Assembly: GCF_000189635.1 (NCBI RefSeq)
Contig: NW_002476169.1
Coordinates: forward strand, 124,001-188,000
Direction of reading: 5' to 3'
Length of the DNA stretch: 64,000 bases
From: Tetrahymena thermophila SB210
Taxonomy: Eukaryota; Ciliophora; Oligohymenophorea; Hymenostomatida; Tetrahymenidae
Shown: in pieces, positions 53,224 to 64,000 of the stretch
Layout of the letters: the number at the start of each line of letters is the position of its first letter
Numbering within the stretch: the stretch's first letter is position 1
The notes under the pieces: generated by a model
The model's database searches: none
Seen by the model: only the letters and a program-made list of their open reading frames with translations
Told to the model about the DNA's origin: nothing
Translations under genes and position numbers: made by a program

Positions 53224-55533
53224 ATGCAGAATTCTACTTTTTATGGAGCTTTTTCAGTTGGATAGTCATAAAGAAGTAAAAAATTGAAAATTGCACATGT
53301 TTATAATATTTATAAAATTAAATTAGGTAAATGGTATATAAATTAGAATAAGGATGTTCCATCTCCTATTTATAATGTTAATTTAAAGAATAAACCTTCG
53401 TCTCCAAGAATCAAGTAAATAAAAATTATTTGAGAAATGAATTATTAGCTTTTTCTAATTGATTTACATTAGAATAGGAAAAGGAGATAGAAGTTCTATT
53501 ATTGATCAAAGAAAAATACCAGGACCAGGATAATATGAGGATTTGACAGTATTTTATTTTTCTTGAAAGATTAATAAAAATAAATTCATTTTATATCAAT
53601 CATCCTCATTTATATATTATTTAGGCAAAAGAAAATTATAAAAAAGGAGTAAAATTGTTAGGAAAAAACTATATTGAACCTTCATATGATAATGTGAGTC
53701 CTACTAAATATAGTCCAAGGACAAGAGTTATATACAAGACTTAACCCAGCTTTTCTTTTACATACAGGTAAGGAGAAGTTTGGGCTAAAGATACTCCAGG
53801 TCCTAACCACTATTTTTAAAATGATACTACTTTTGAGATGTATGAGATATTAATTAATTTACAAGTGTTTTTATTAAATTATTTATTTATTTATTACTAA
53901 AGAAATGCTAGGAGTACAAGCTAAACAAATGGAAATAGTATAAGCGAGTTAGATCAATCTTAAGGAAATATATCAAAAAGGCATAGAAAAAGTGTAGATC
54001 CGTAATTTTGATTCAGTTTTTTATTTCTTATAAATAGTTCTTTTATTTTCTTAGCAATAGCCTTTATAACAAAGGATTTACTACTACTGAAAAATTGTAG
54101 CTTCATGATAATAAAGTTCCAGGAGTAGGTTTATATCAAATAGAGAACCCAGATATAAGAGTTAAAACACCGGCATATGTGTAAAAAGATTTATATTAAT
54201 AAATAAACAAATACTACCTTTAAAATTTTTATTAATAGATTTGGAAAATCAAAAAGATCTTGTTCATATGCTGAAACGTCAACATCTTAGCAAAAAAGTG
54301 AATCAATATGGGAGTAACCATTTTAACATGTATCGTAAGCATATAGATATTCTATTGGAAAATCAGAAAGAGTCAGTTTAGCTTTTTCTGTAAATAACAA
54401 TAACCCAGGCCCAGGATGTATGATAAATTTATTAATGATGTTATAGAGTTATAAATGCTAATATTAATTTATGTAAAGAATATGAACCTAAAGCTATTCA
54501 AAAGAATATCGGAATTTCTATTGGACCAACAGCCAATCAAGCTTATGACGAAAGGGAATATGATGAAAAAAATAGAGAAGAAAGAAAAAGAAAAGAAAGG
54601 ATAGATGAAGTTTTAAAGTAAAGGAGGATACCTCTACCAGGCCCATAATAATATTAAGAAGTTTATGCTTTAGATAGAAAGATGTTAGAATTAAGAATGA
54701 AAACACCCTAGAATATGGAATATAATGAAATAAAAAGAGCTTACTTACACTTAAATGATAATCCAGGTCCAGGAGACTGTAAAACAATATAAATTAATTT
54801 TCTCATCATATGTATTTAAATATATTTATATAATTTAAGATCAATAAAACTACTAAGTCATAAAGAGATAATCACCTTCTTTTCACATATAAGAGAGACC
54901 ATAAACATAAAGAAGAGAAATAGAAGAAAACCCAGGTCCAGGAGAGTAATTTAAATTTTTTACTTTTAAAATAAGTGATAAAATTATACTTTATAAAATA
55001 GATATGAACACATTGATACCTTTTCAAAATCGTAGGGTCCTTTTTTTAAAATAGGAAGAGGCTAAAGATCAAATCCCATTAGAAATAAATATAAAGTTGG
55101 GCCTGGATCTTATTTGATAAATAGAGATGAAAAAGGTAACAGTTATTCTATTGGAAATCAAGAAAGATTTAGCTTTAAAAGCAAGAAGTAGCCAGGACCT
55201 GGATAATGTAATTTAATTAAGATTAAAATTGAAATAAATTGAAATTTTTAAAATCTAGATAATATTTCTGGAGATATCGGTAAGCTTCCAGTATATATGT
55301 TGAAAAGATAGCAGAAGAAGAATGATAGTTTAAATAAAACATTTAATTTCAATAACTACAGTGAAACATAATCAATCATTCACGAATCTAGAATGAATAA
55401 AAGTGCTGCTAAAACATAGAAAAGTCTACCACTATCAGAAACTCAAAGTATCCAAAAATCACAGCCATAATCTCCAACAAGAAACAACTAAAACTTTGAA
55501 ATAATTACAAATCAATAAAATAATAATAATTGA
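53224..55533 (+). CDS. Sperm-tail PG-rich repeat (STPGR) protein, probable ciliary microtubule-associated protein
   Basis: Ten exons: 53224-53414, 53473-53548, 53625-53839, 53903-54001, 54055-54180, 54239-54417, 54479-54778, 54840-54945, 55002-55207, 55259-55533; 590 aa with every phase consistent. About nine PG-rich signatures: IPGPGQY, TPGPNHY, VPGVGLY, NPGPGQYEP, LPGPQQY, NPGPGDY, NPGPGEY, GPGSY, QPGPGQY. Each is preceded or followed by an 'IG+G.R' element (KIGKGDR, SIGKSER, KIGRGQR, SIGNQER), the classical STPGR pair. The family includes microtubule-binding proteins of axonemes and basal bodies. A charged insertion (YDEREYDEKNREERKRKERI) sits in the middle and a Ser/Gln-rich disordered tail ends the protein. 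Four introns interrupt the repeat signature itself. The segment 53300-53340 before the first repeat is the least certain part. Confidence 0.9.
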
Positions 55534-55771
55534 AATAAATAATATTCAAATTAAAAAAATGTATTAAATTAAATTATATATAATTAACTAACTAACTATC
55601 AAGTGTATAAATAAATTATTTAATAATTTGTTAACAAAAATTTATAAGTAATCAATATCATCTAGAATACTTAAAAAAAAAAAATATCTTTTATTTGTTT
55701 AGTAATCATCAAAATATATTAGTGTTGTTAATTCCTAAGATAATCAAATATTTATATAAAAGTTAATAGCT

Positions 55772-56230
55772 ATGTCGATAAATCCATCGTTTTAAAATTA
55801 TTTGTTAAAATACTAAGTCAATGATGAAGATGATTTATTTAAGATTGTTTATAATAAAAAATTTGAGAATAAGCTATTTCCTAATACAGAGAAGTTATAA
55901 TTGTTAGATGATAGAAATGAAGATTAGATTGAAGAAGACTACTTGAAATATAAGTAAGATACTTATTTTTATTTCATATCATCTGCCGCTTTAACTATCC
56001 CCACTGCAATCGGAGTTCTTATAAATCTCTATCTAAATAAAAATATATAAAGCGAAACCCTAAAGATTTAGCGCTAGTTAAAAGTTATTGGAGGTTTTGG
56101 TATACCTTCTTTTATATTATTTAATATTGGGGCATATCGCAGATTCTTTAAATAATATGAACCTGAAGTTCTTCTAAGAAAAAAATATTCAGCTTATCTT
56201 TAGAAGAGAGAAGTAAGAAAGAATTATTGA
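55772..56230 (+). CDS. Small protein with two predicted TM helices
   Basis: Intronless, 152 aa, ATG 55772, stop TGA 56228-56230. A polar N-terminal half (VNDEDDLFKIVYNKKFENKL, EDQIEEDYLKYKQDTYFYF), a first helix (ISSAALTIPTAIGVLINLYL), a short polar stretch (NKNIQSETLKIQRQLKVIGG), a second hydrophobic stretch (FGIPSFILFNIGA) and a basic tail (RKKYSAYLQKREVRKNY). A two-pass hairpin with both ends cytosolic is plausible; size and layout recall small mitochondrial or ER membrane proteins, but I do not recognise it. It lies 239 bp after the STPGR gene on the same strand. Confidence 0.72.
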
Positions 56231-57174
56231 ACAATTTTAATAAGTAAAGTAGGTATATATGTATGATTTCTGTTTATTTCTTTCATAGTATTTAGTTTTT
56301 TAGATAAACAATTAAATAAAATGCTATAAGCAAGTAATAGATTAAATTTAATAAATAAAAAAATATAATCATTAAATATTGTTTTCATTTATAATTTCAA
56401 CAAAATAAATTTAAGATGAAATAATTAATATCTTGATTTTCATATTATAAATTTATGTATTTTTAAATTAAAAAATATTATTCATCTAATAGTAGAAATA
56501 TAAATTGTAAGGCTATATAATCTATAAATAAATAGATTTATCATGTAAAAAAGTAGCTTTAAGATGAAATAAAATATATTATTCATTAATTATTATAAAT
56601 TTTAAATTTGCTATTAGTCTAAAAGAAAGGAAAAAAATTTTAGATGAAATTATTTTTACAAATATACTTGATTAAAATTTAAAAAACATAAAATTTAATA
56701 TAAGTTCATCTTATGCATTTGAAGCTAAAAATAAGCAAATAGAATAAAAATTAATTTATGAGTAAACACAATTTGTAAATCAATTTAAAAGCTAAAAAAA
56801 TTTAAAGTGAATTTTGATAATAATTTAATCATTTTTAAGTTTATTTTTATAATGATTTAATTAACAATAATTATATTTATATATTTTTTACTATTTAATT
56901 ATTATAAATTTTAAGGTTTATATTTTGGTTAATCTAATTTAAACATTTATTTACTTTTTTTATTAGGCTTTTGTTGCATTTATTAATTGAGAATAAAATT
57001 AACTATATTTTAATTAATTAATTATTTTTTTTATTTATTTTATTAAAATTAATTAATTTGCTAAAATGAATAAATAATTTAATGAATTTAATAGCTATTA
57101 ATTCACTTCTTTAATACCATTCAATTTTTTTAATTTACTAATTTAATAATTTAATAATTTACTATTTTTCTTTT
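56231..57174. other. Convergent intergenic region
   Basis: About 940 bp of AT-rich sequence, with (ttaa)/(ttaatt)-rich runs near 57000-57170. No gene or RNA seen. Confidence 0.6.
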
Positions 57175-60100
57175 TCAATTAATCTTACTCATGTAAGAAT
57201 TAAGTTTTTCTGTTATTATCTTAAAATTAACAGGCTTTGTTAAAAAATCGTCAGCGCCACCTAACATTGCTTTTTAATACTCCTTTTACTTTTCATCAAA
57301 TCCAGACACTATTATAATCTTCGAAGGAACTAGGTTATTTTGCTATTCATACATCCTAATGAGCTTTGTTGACTCATATCCATTCATAATAGGCATGTTG
57401 TAATCCATTAACACAAAGTCAAACTTTTATTTTTAAAACTTTTCAAAGGCATCTTTGCCATTATATGCTTCTGTGATTGTTATTTGCTTAAAATTTTTTA
57501 GGACTATCTTAAATGCCATAATATTAAATGGTTGATCATCTACGATTAGCATACTAAATTAGTTTTAAACATCAGCAGATTTAGGTGTATCTTCAGTGTT
57601 TATTGCTTTAACAAGGCTATCTTTTTCATAGAGCTATTTTATATTTGGGTGTGCATTAGAACAAGGGAGTGAATTAACAAGTAGTTAGGAATCTTCTATT
57701 TAATCTTCTTCTTTTAAAGTATAATTTTTTTTAATGCTTTTAGCTAGATCGTGGAATACAGATTTGCTATTAATATCTGGGGATTCATCAGACTCATCTG
57801 ATAATGAGTGATGAGTGTTATTGATATCTCTCAGATCTTTGTAGACCTTAAATGTAAATTTAGATCCTTTTGAAACTTCTGATTCTACATCAATATGATC
57901 TGATGGTCCTAGAAAAGTAACTAGCCTTTTACATATTGTCAATCCTAAACCTATTCCATTCTTATTCAGACCTTTTTAATCGAAAGTATTAAAAACCTTG
58001 AAGAGTTGAGACTTAATATGAGGATTCATACCAACTCCCGTGTCTTTAACCGAAAATTCAACTATTTTGATATTGGAATTTTCTTCTAGATCTTTTATTT
58101 CACAGCTTATTTCAATGTAACCCTCTGTAGTAAATTTCAAGGCATTGCTTATCAAATTAATTAAAATTTGCTTAATCCTATTTTTATCTTAATGCATATG
58201 AATATTTTTAGTCTATTCATTCATATTGACTTAACTTTGCATCTCATTATTAGTTACTAAAGAGTTGTTATGATTTCTATTTGTTTGAATCAATTATTAA
58301 TGAATTAGGATTGGCTGGCTTGGAGCGTTATAGACATTCAGATATTGATTAGCAGTATTTAATCCTAAATTGTTGTTGTTATAATTCGAGCTTGTATTTA
58401 CAGAAGAATTGCTTGAACGATAAATATTTGAGATTAATTTAATATTTTTTTAATCTGCTTACATTTAGAAGAGATTGATAACTTCCTGAATAATTTCAGA
58501 AACATAAAAATATTATTAGACAAGACGAAGTTTTCCTTTTTTGATCTAAGAGTAGTCTAGTATATCTTAAATCAAACACATGAGAAGATTGGAATTCTCT
58601 AGAATCATATTAATTGTTTATTCATTATACTATTTTTCTAATTTCATTCCTTCAACCATCAAGGTTATACAGTTAAGAGGAGTTTTTAGATCATGTGTTA
58701 CGTTGGCAAGCATTTATTAATTTTTCATCTATGCTTCCTTTAGTCTTTCATATTTTATCCTCTAATTAATATTATTTACAATCAGCATTATTGATTCTTC
58801 TTTATCCATCTCGCATTCAAATAATTTTATTTCGAGATATCGTCTGTCATCCCCTTCTTCATCTTCATCATCATCGACTTTGCTTTTATTTATTTGCTCT
58901 CCTTAATCTATTTAATTGTTATTTACATTACTTTTAACTTTTTACTCTCTTGTAATTTCTAAAATGTTCTCATCGATTTTTTTTGCTACAAGATTATGAC
59001 CGTTGTTTGAAATTCTTCTGACACTCTTGTTTTACTTATTTTAATTTTCTTAGATGTTATTGGTTTGTGTTGTGAATTGAGTTATCCTTTAACTCATGGA
59101 TGGACTTCTAATATTGTTATAAGTATCAGTGTTTTCTAAGTTAGAAGGATATTGAGTTTATATCTTTTGAGCAGCCTTTTTTTGAAAGGTAGATGGAATC
59201 AAAGTTGTATTTTAATAAGCTTAAGGTTTAACTTCATAATTGTCTTATTTATTGAAATATTAACCATTTTTGTCAGATTTCAAGTTAATAAAATTGTTAT
59301 CAGGGTTTATTTTATCGCTTTCAAGTGGTTAATTAGCATATTCATGAATATCATTATCCTGTTCATGCTCAGTGTTAGTATGATTACTTTTGGTAATTTG
59401 TATTTCATTATTTTAATTTTAATTTATTTTGATCTAAGCATTTCTTAAAGCTTATTCGACAGAAGTACTTGTATTCTGTTAAACATTTTCATTTTATGAG
59501 AATATTTAATTATTATTTTCTATTTTATCATCATTAATTTGTAAAATATTATTAATTGACTAGAACCTTAACTGTTTTTAAGTTTCTGGTATGCTTCCAA
59601 TTTTTTGATTTGAAGGATATTAATTATTACTTCTATTTTTTTATTCCTAAGATAGGTTTTTATCATCTTTTCTATATTCCCAAATCACTAAAGACTGTTT
59701 ATATTAAGAGTCATCTATGATATTTCTTTGAGAAAAAGATAAGCTCTTTTCTTTGTGCTGCAAGTATTTTTAGTGGTAATAATTAATCTTATCTAATAGT
59801 GTAATCACGTTATCACCACAAGCTAAACCTGGTGAATTTTAAAAAGAACTACCTTTATTTTTATTAAAACTCTCTATCCTATTTCTAGAAGTAGGAATGT
59901 TAATTGCTCTGCTGCTACCTTCTCTATTTGTTAATGTGCTGCCTTAGTTTTATTTTGCTGAAATTTTATTGGTATTGATAACTATTTCATTAAACTATTA
60001 CAAGCTTGAATTTTGATTTGAAATCTTAAAGAAATTTAGTTCTTTTTTATTTGAAGACTGGTCTTTATTTATATTCAATTACAATTTAATTTTTTCTTAT

Positions 60101-61479
60101 TAATTTTCGTTTTATTAAATACAATCGGCTGACTAAAATTTATCACTTTTATTGATACCATTTTTAGGTTCTAAGCTTTAATTATTTAATTTATTTACGC
60201 TTACTAAAATATTTTGAGAATTGTGTTCTGTTTAAGAGGAAATATTAAAGCTATGCTGAATGCTTGAAGGAAAATTAGTATAATTATCAAATCCACTTCT
60301 TTTATTACTTTTGAGTGGTTTAGGTAAATTATGTACTTAATCTCCTTTTTCTTCTTAAATAATGTTTGTTGATTCAGCTACACTGTTTAAATCCTGTGGC
60401 CCCTGTTCATTTAATTACTTGTAATCTGTGCTTTGAGGTAATTTATGTATTTTTAGCATAGGTTTTATTTAATTCTAATTAGTTTTTGCTATAAAATTGT
60501 TCAGTAGATTATTTTATTAGTTTGATATTTATATTTCAGCTTTTATATCTTTTATGGAATGTGGAATAACTTCTTTTTAAATATCATTTTCTGTTGTTTG
60601 TTGCTTTATTTAGACAGAGTCTTTAATACTAAATCTATTTACTTCATTATCATTAGCATTTTTTAATTTGCTTGCATGAATAAGAGGAAGAATGCTAAGA
60701 GCTTCAGAGGCTTAAATATTGAATTGATTAAGAAAGCAATTATTTACATACTTCACCTCTAAGTCACCTACAGAAAGAATGTTCTGAGGTTTTTTAGGAG
60801 TAATTATCATTATCCCTTACTAAATATCATTATCAAGAATTTTTTGAAGCTCAATATATCGTAATTATTCTTTGCGCTTGCTTTGATAACATTAAATATT
60901 ATTTTACTTTAAAACCCATAGAAATATAACAATTAGCATAAATGAGATAGCAAAAAAAGTTACTCCTATAATGTCCTATTTAAGAGTAGCTTCATTCCAA
61001 AATCTAAACCCAATAATTATTCTTGTATAACCAAATGTTAGAGTGATTAATCTAGCAAAATTTTAATTGTTAACAACAAAATAGCAAAAGTAAATTTAAA
61101 TTTCTACAATTGTCACTGATTTTTGTAAAATTTATGATGATAATTGATCAATATAATTATAATATGAGCCAATCCATAAGAAAATCAGAGATAGAAAATA
61201 TAACTCCCTAAATTTAGAAGCCTTTCTATTGAGCTAAGTGTAACACAAAAGATTAACAATAATTGATAATAGAGTACAGACTATGATTCTAATATTTTAG
61301 CTAGTTTCATCATACTCAGTAGATATAAGAATAATTAATTAGAATAAAAAAAGAAACAAAATGGCTAAAATATTAAGATTTTTGAGAGAATCAGCATGTA
61401 TATAATCTCTCGCTTATTCCTCTTGTAATCCTTTAAATAATACATTCTAATAAAGTCTTTTCCATTTTGATTGATTCAT
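57175..61479 (-). CDS. Hybrid sensor histidine kinase with C-terminal receiver domain, six-TM
   Basis: One uninterrupted 1435-codon frame, ATG 61479 (MNQSKWKRLYQNVLFKGLQE) to TGA 57175-57177; 1434 aa. Six N-terminal helices (about residues 38-235), e.g. LNILAILFLFLFQLIILIS, IIVCTLLSIIVNLLCY, IGVTFFAISFMLIVIFLWVL. About residues 260-900 are Asn/Ser/Gln-rich, without a recognisable PAS domain. Kinase core: H-box LANVTHDLKTPLN (His929); a Ser/Asn-rich insert before the N-box RIKQILINLISNALKF; G1 VKDTGVGM; F-box FNTFDQ; G2 GIGLGLTICKRL. The receiver starts MLIVDDQPFNIM (acidic DD), has FVLMDYNMP (phospho-acceptor Asp1359) and the Lys in FLTKPVNF. Expected to autophosphorylate His929 and pass phosphate to Asp1359, then to an HPt protein. 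Input signal unknown. Confidence 0.93.
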
Positions 61480-63216
61480 CTACTAAGCTTGCTTTTGTGC
61501 TTTACAAAAACTTCTTATCTATAATATTAAATGTTTATACTTTTGTCCTTATAATATTTCTATAGCTTAAATATATAAAATTTCTTAATTACTATTTTTT
61601 TTAGCAAGTTAATTCCATGTACTATGGTTTATGATATTAAATAACAAAGATATATTTATAAATATATTCAGTCAATTATAATGTACGCATAAATTATTTG
61701 AATTATTTACTCCTTTAATTTAATATTATCTTCATCATCGTCTTGTTAAATGATAAAAAATTTACAAATTTCTTATTTTTTGAATATTTTATTTAGTTTA
61801 AATGCAAAAAATCTGTTTCTATTAGCATGAAATGTGTGTGCGTTGATTGAATTTTAGCATTTCTATTACAATATAATTGAGATTTCTTGTAATTCAAGCA
61901 AATAAAGTTTTACTGAGTTGCATATTATCACAAAATTTTTTAATAATCATTTGAATTTCAGCTTTATCTCCCTTACATATAATTTATTTATTTTATGCTC
62001 ACAAAAAAAAAGCTTTCATTACAAGAATTTACATAAAATCACCTTCTTAGAAATGATCTATTCAATTAATTAGAAAAAATAATTGGTTGAAATAAGCCTG
62101 ATTATAAACTTGAAAATTAAAAAACCATATTTTTAATTTAAATAGAAAATAAATTAAAACTGTGATTTAGTTTAAAAAATATTTTTTAGATTTTTTTAAA
62201 AATATATTTAATAAAATGAGAAAATTTTTTATAGAACTAAATATTTATGTAGATTTATTCTAAAGTTTAAATCACTAGTTTTGAATGATGTTATTTTGCT
62301 AAAATTAAAGCTGTAATTAAAGCTGTCTTAAAAGAAATACTTTCTTAATTATACATTTGTCAGTACTAGTTGAAGTATTTCACTTATTTTTTGTTACACA
62401 AAATATATTTTTAACAAACTCAAACATCATCATAGCAAAATTATATAATATTTTTAATACTTTTTTCTAAAAAATCACTTATATTTTGGGAAAGGAATTT
62501 CATCAAAAATAATGTAAGTTATGTTGATCACAATCTAATGATTGATGTAATTTTTGCGAACCAAAAAAATTATCAATGTAATTAACTTTTTAATATATAA
62601 AAAGTCATAGTTAATTAAAATGAAATGTTTATGAAATGTACAAATAACTTAAACAAAATATTACTTTGATAAAAAATATGGCTTCTTTCTGATTATATTG
62701 ATATTATTTAAGAAAACTTTACTTTATTTAGTGAACAACAGTTTAAGTTTAAGCGATAGGATTGATAAAGGGGAAAGAAAGTAAAAAAAGAGCAAATAAA
62801 TAAAAGTCTTTAATAATAAAGTAGTAGCAGTATTTATTATGCAAAATAAATACTTATAAATAACAAGAATAATTAATTTATCTAGCAGTATTATTCATAA
62901 AATAAACATTTATTAAAACAATTTTGATAGCAAATTTTCATTATATTTTTGAAATATTTGAAGATTATTGCAAGTAGGAAATATACGCTTTAGCAAGAAG
63001 ATTTACAATTTAAAATAAATACATTTGACTAGCAAACGATCCAAAGATTTAGATCACTAAGTAGATACAGAATTTGATAATTGAATTTTACTAGTTTGGA
63101 ACCCTATTTAAGAAAACATATCAAATTGATCATCTGAAGGTAGAATAATCAGTTAAGTAACCAACGATAGTTAATAAATCTACTAAAAGCTGTTAATCAT
63201 AAGAGTAGCAGTCTTT
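61480..63216. other. Divergent intergenic region
   Basis: About 1.74 kb between the histidine kinase and the truncated multi-TM gene. AT-rich. The last ~200 bp (from about 63010) are less A/T and free of TGA in one other frame (IIEFYQFGTLFKKTYQIDHL...), but have no ATG, so most likely 5' leader. No motif assigned. Confidence 0.5.
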
Positions 63217-64000
63217 ATGAGTAAAGTAGCGAGGTTCTTTAGAAAGAAAATCTTGCTCAAATACGATAATAACTCAATCGAGGAACTTTTTTTCAGTTCT
63301 TTTGTTGAACAGATTAATGATTTTTAAGTTCATTTAGGTAGTTTAATAATCTTTGTGTATAGCATCCTAAACATAGTGATAAATATAGTTAGCTCAAACA
63401 AGCAAAATAGAATTACTGAAATTATATTATTTAGCATTCTTATTACCATCTCTTTAATTGTATTAGTTGTTGGTAGAATTGTTGTCAGCTCAAGGTTTAT
63501 TCTTTTATATATTTAATAAATATATTTTATAGCACTCCATACTATTTTAATTATATCTGCTAGCGAAAGATCAGATAAGCTATACCTTATTATAGTATGC
63601 TATAGTTTGCATATTGTAATCATGCCTTAAAGTTAGCATATTTATGTAATAATCAGTAATGTAATTTTTATTACTCTCATTTTGATTTCCTATAATTAAT
63701 TCGACTGGTAGGAGCTTTGGTAGCTTTGGATTTTGCTTTCTATAATAGGCTTAGAATTGAGATTCTTCGTTGATGAAAAATAAAAAAGGTTGCTTTTTCA
63801 TGATGAGAAGTAAATAATATAAAAAGATAATAATATTGATGAGCTACCAATCTAGATAGATTAAGGTTCTCCTACTTCATCAACTAGAGCTAATAACAAC
63901 AATTAAAATAATATAAAAAATAATGATATCAATTCGTAAATTGCAGGCAAATAACAAAGATATTTTTAGTCCAACCGTCCTACAATAGGACATTAATAAA
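63217..64000 (+). CDS. N-terminal part of a multi-pass membrane protein (truncated by window end)
   Basis: ATG 63217 (MSKVARFFRKKILLKYDNNS) opens a TGA-free frame to the window end, 261 codons. The basic N-terminus is followed by about six hydrophobic helices: LGSLIIFVYSILNIVINIV, IILFSILITISLIVLVVG, FILLYIQQIYFIALHTILII, LIIVCYSLHIVIMP, YVIISNVIFITLILISY and WILLSIIGLELRFFV. Then DEKQKRLLFHDEKQ and an Asn/Gln/Ser-rich cytosolic linker (ANNNNQNNIKNNDINSQ). This layout, six helices plus disordered linker, is shared with the histidine kinase at 57175 and with ciliate nucleotide cyclases, so a C-terminal signalling domain outside the window is likely. Which one cannot be told. An upstream exon cannot be excluded. 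Confidence 0.65.

Noticed and set aside
54418-54448. 31-bp mini-intron in the STPGR gene
   Set aside because: Phase works, but it is shorter than any other intron here. The 61-bp alternative ending at 54478 restores a canonical PGPGQYEP repeat.
59152-59448. 98-aa plus-strand ORF rich in Leu/Ile/Phe
   Set aside because: Shadow of the low-complexity part of the minus-strand histidine kinase.

Overview
The window is AT-rich eukaryotic nuclear DNA from a ciliate, most likely a Tetrahymena macronuclear chromosome. The main evidence is the genetic code. Every convincing gene reads through many in-frame TAA and TAG codons as glutamine and stops only at TGA. When read this way, conserved families (leucyl-tRNA synthetase, phospholipase B-like, Kelch, tubulin-tyrosine ligase, MATE, cyclic-nucleotide-binding, hybrid histidine kinase, sperm-tail PG-rich repeat) become continuous. 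Introns are very AT-rich, start GT, end AG and are mostly 45-230 bp, which is too long for Paramecium. Species is inferred, not proven. Standard-code ORFs are nearly all fragments or shadows. Coordinates below were obtained by reading by eye under the TGA-only code. Most gene models close exactly in phase.

Layout. 1-1460 (-): partial ciliate Cys-rich membrane protein, cut by the left edge. 2069-4120 (-): MATE transporter. 5624-7393 (+): ciliate two-TM membrane protein. 9151-10062 (+): low-complexity-headed unknown. 10456-12225 (-): Q/N-rich coiled-coil unknown. 13198-15217 (+): secreted phospholipase B-like Ntn hydrolase. 15687-17942 (+): Kelch protein. 18320-19090 (+): divergent Skp1. 20083-24220 (-): protein with two cyclic-nucleotide-binding domains. 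25875-26534 (-): small unknown. 27905-32052 (+): mitochondrial-type leucyl-tRNA synthetase. 33243-35123 (+): RING-finger protein.

36004-45739 holds three divergent MATE-like paralogues on the minus strand. A membrane-anchored tubulin-tyrosine-ligase-family gene (+, 40920-43067) sits between the second and third. All three MATE copies share a 151-nt first exon and the same phase-1 intron. 48399-52745 (+) is a second array of three four-TM proteins. Two of these lie in tandem segmental duplications of about 1.85 kb. 53224-55533 (+): ciliary PG-rich repeat protein. 55772-56230 (+): small two-TM protein. 57175-61479 (-): six-TM hybrid histidine kinase with receiver. 63217-end (+): N-terminal part of another multi-TM protein.

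No rRNA, tRNA, CRISPR, transposon or virus-like element was recognised. Intergenic stretches are long (0.3-2.7 kb), more AT-rich than the genes, and carry only simple repeats, one 250-bp tandem repeat, one 35-bp tandem hairpin repeat and the segmental duplications. The genes do not form an evident pathway. Links are by paralogy (two local expansions) and by theme: membrane transport, cilium/tubulin (PG-repeat, TTL) and signalling (CNB, histidine kinase).
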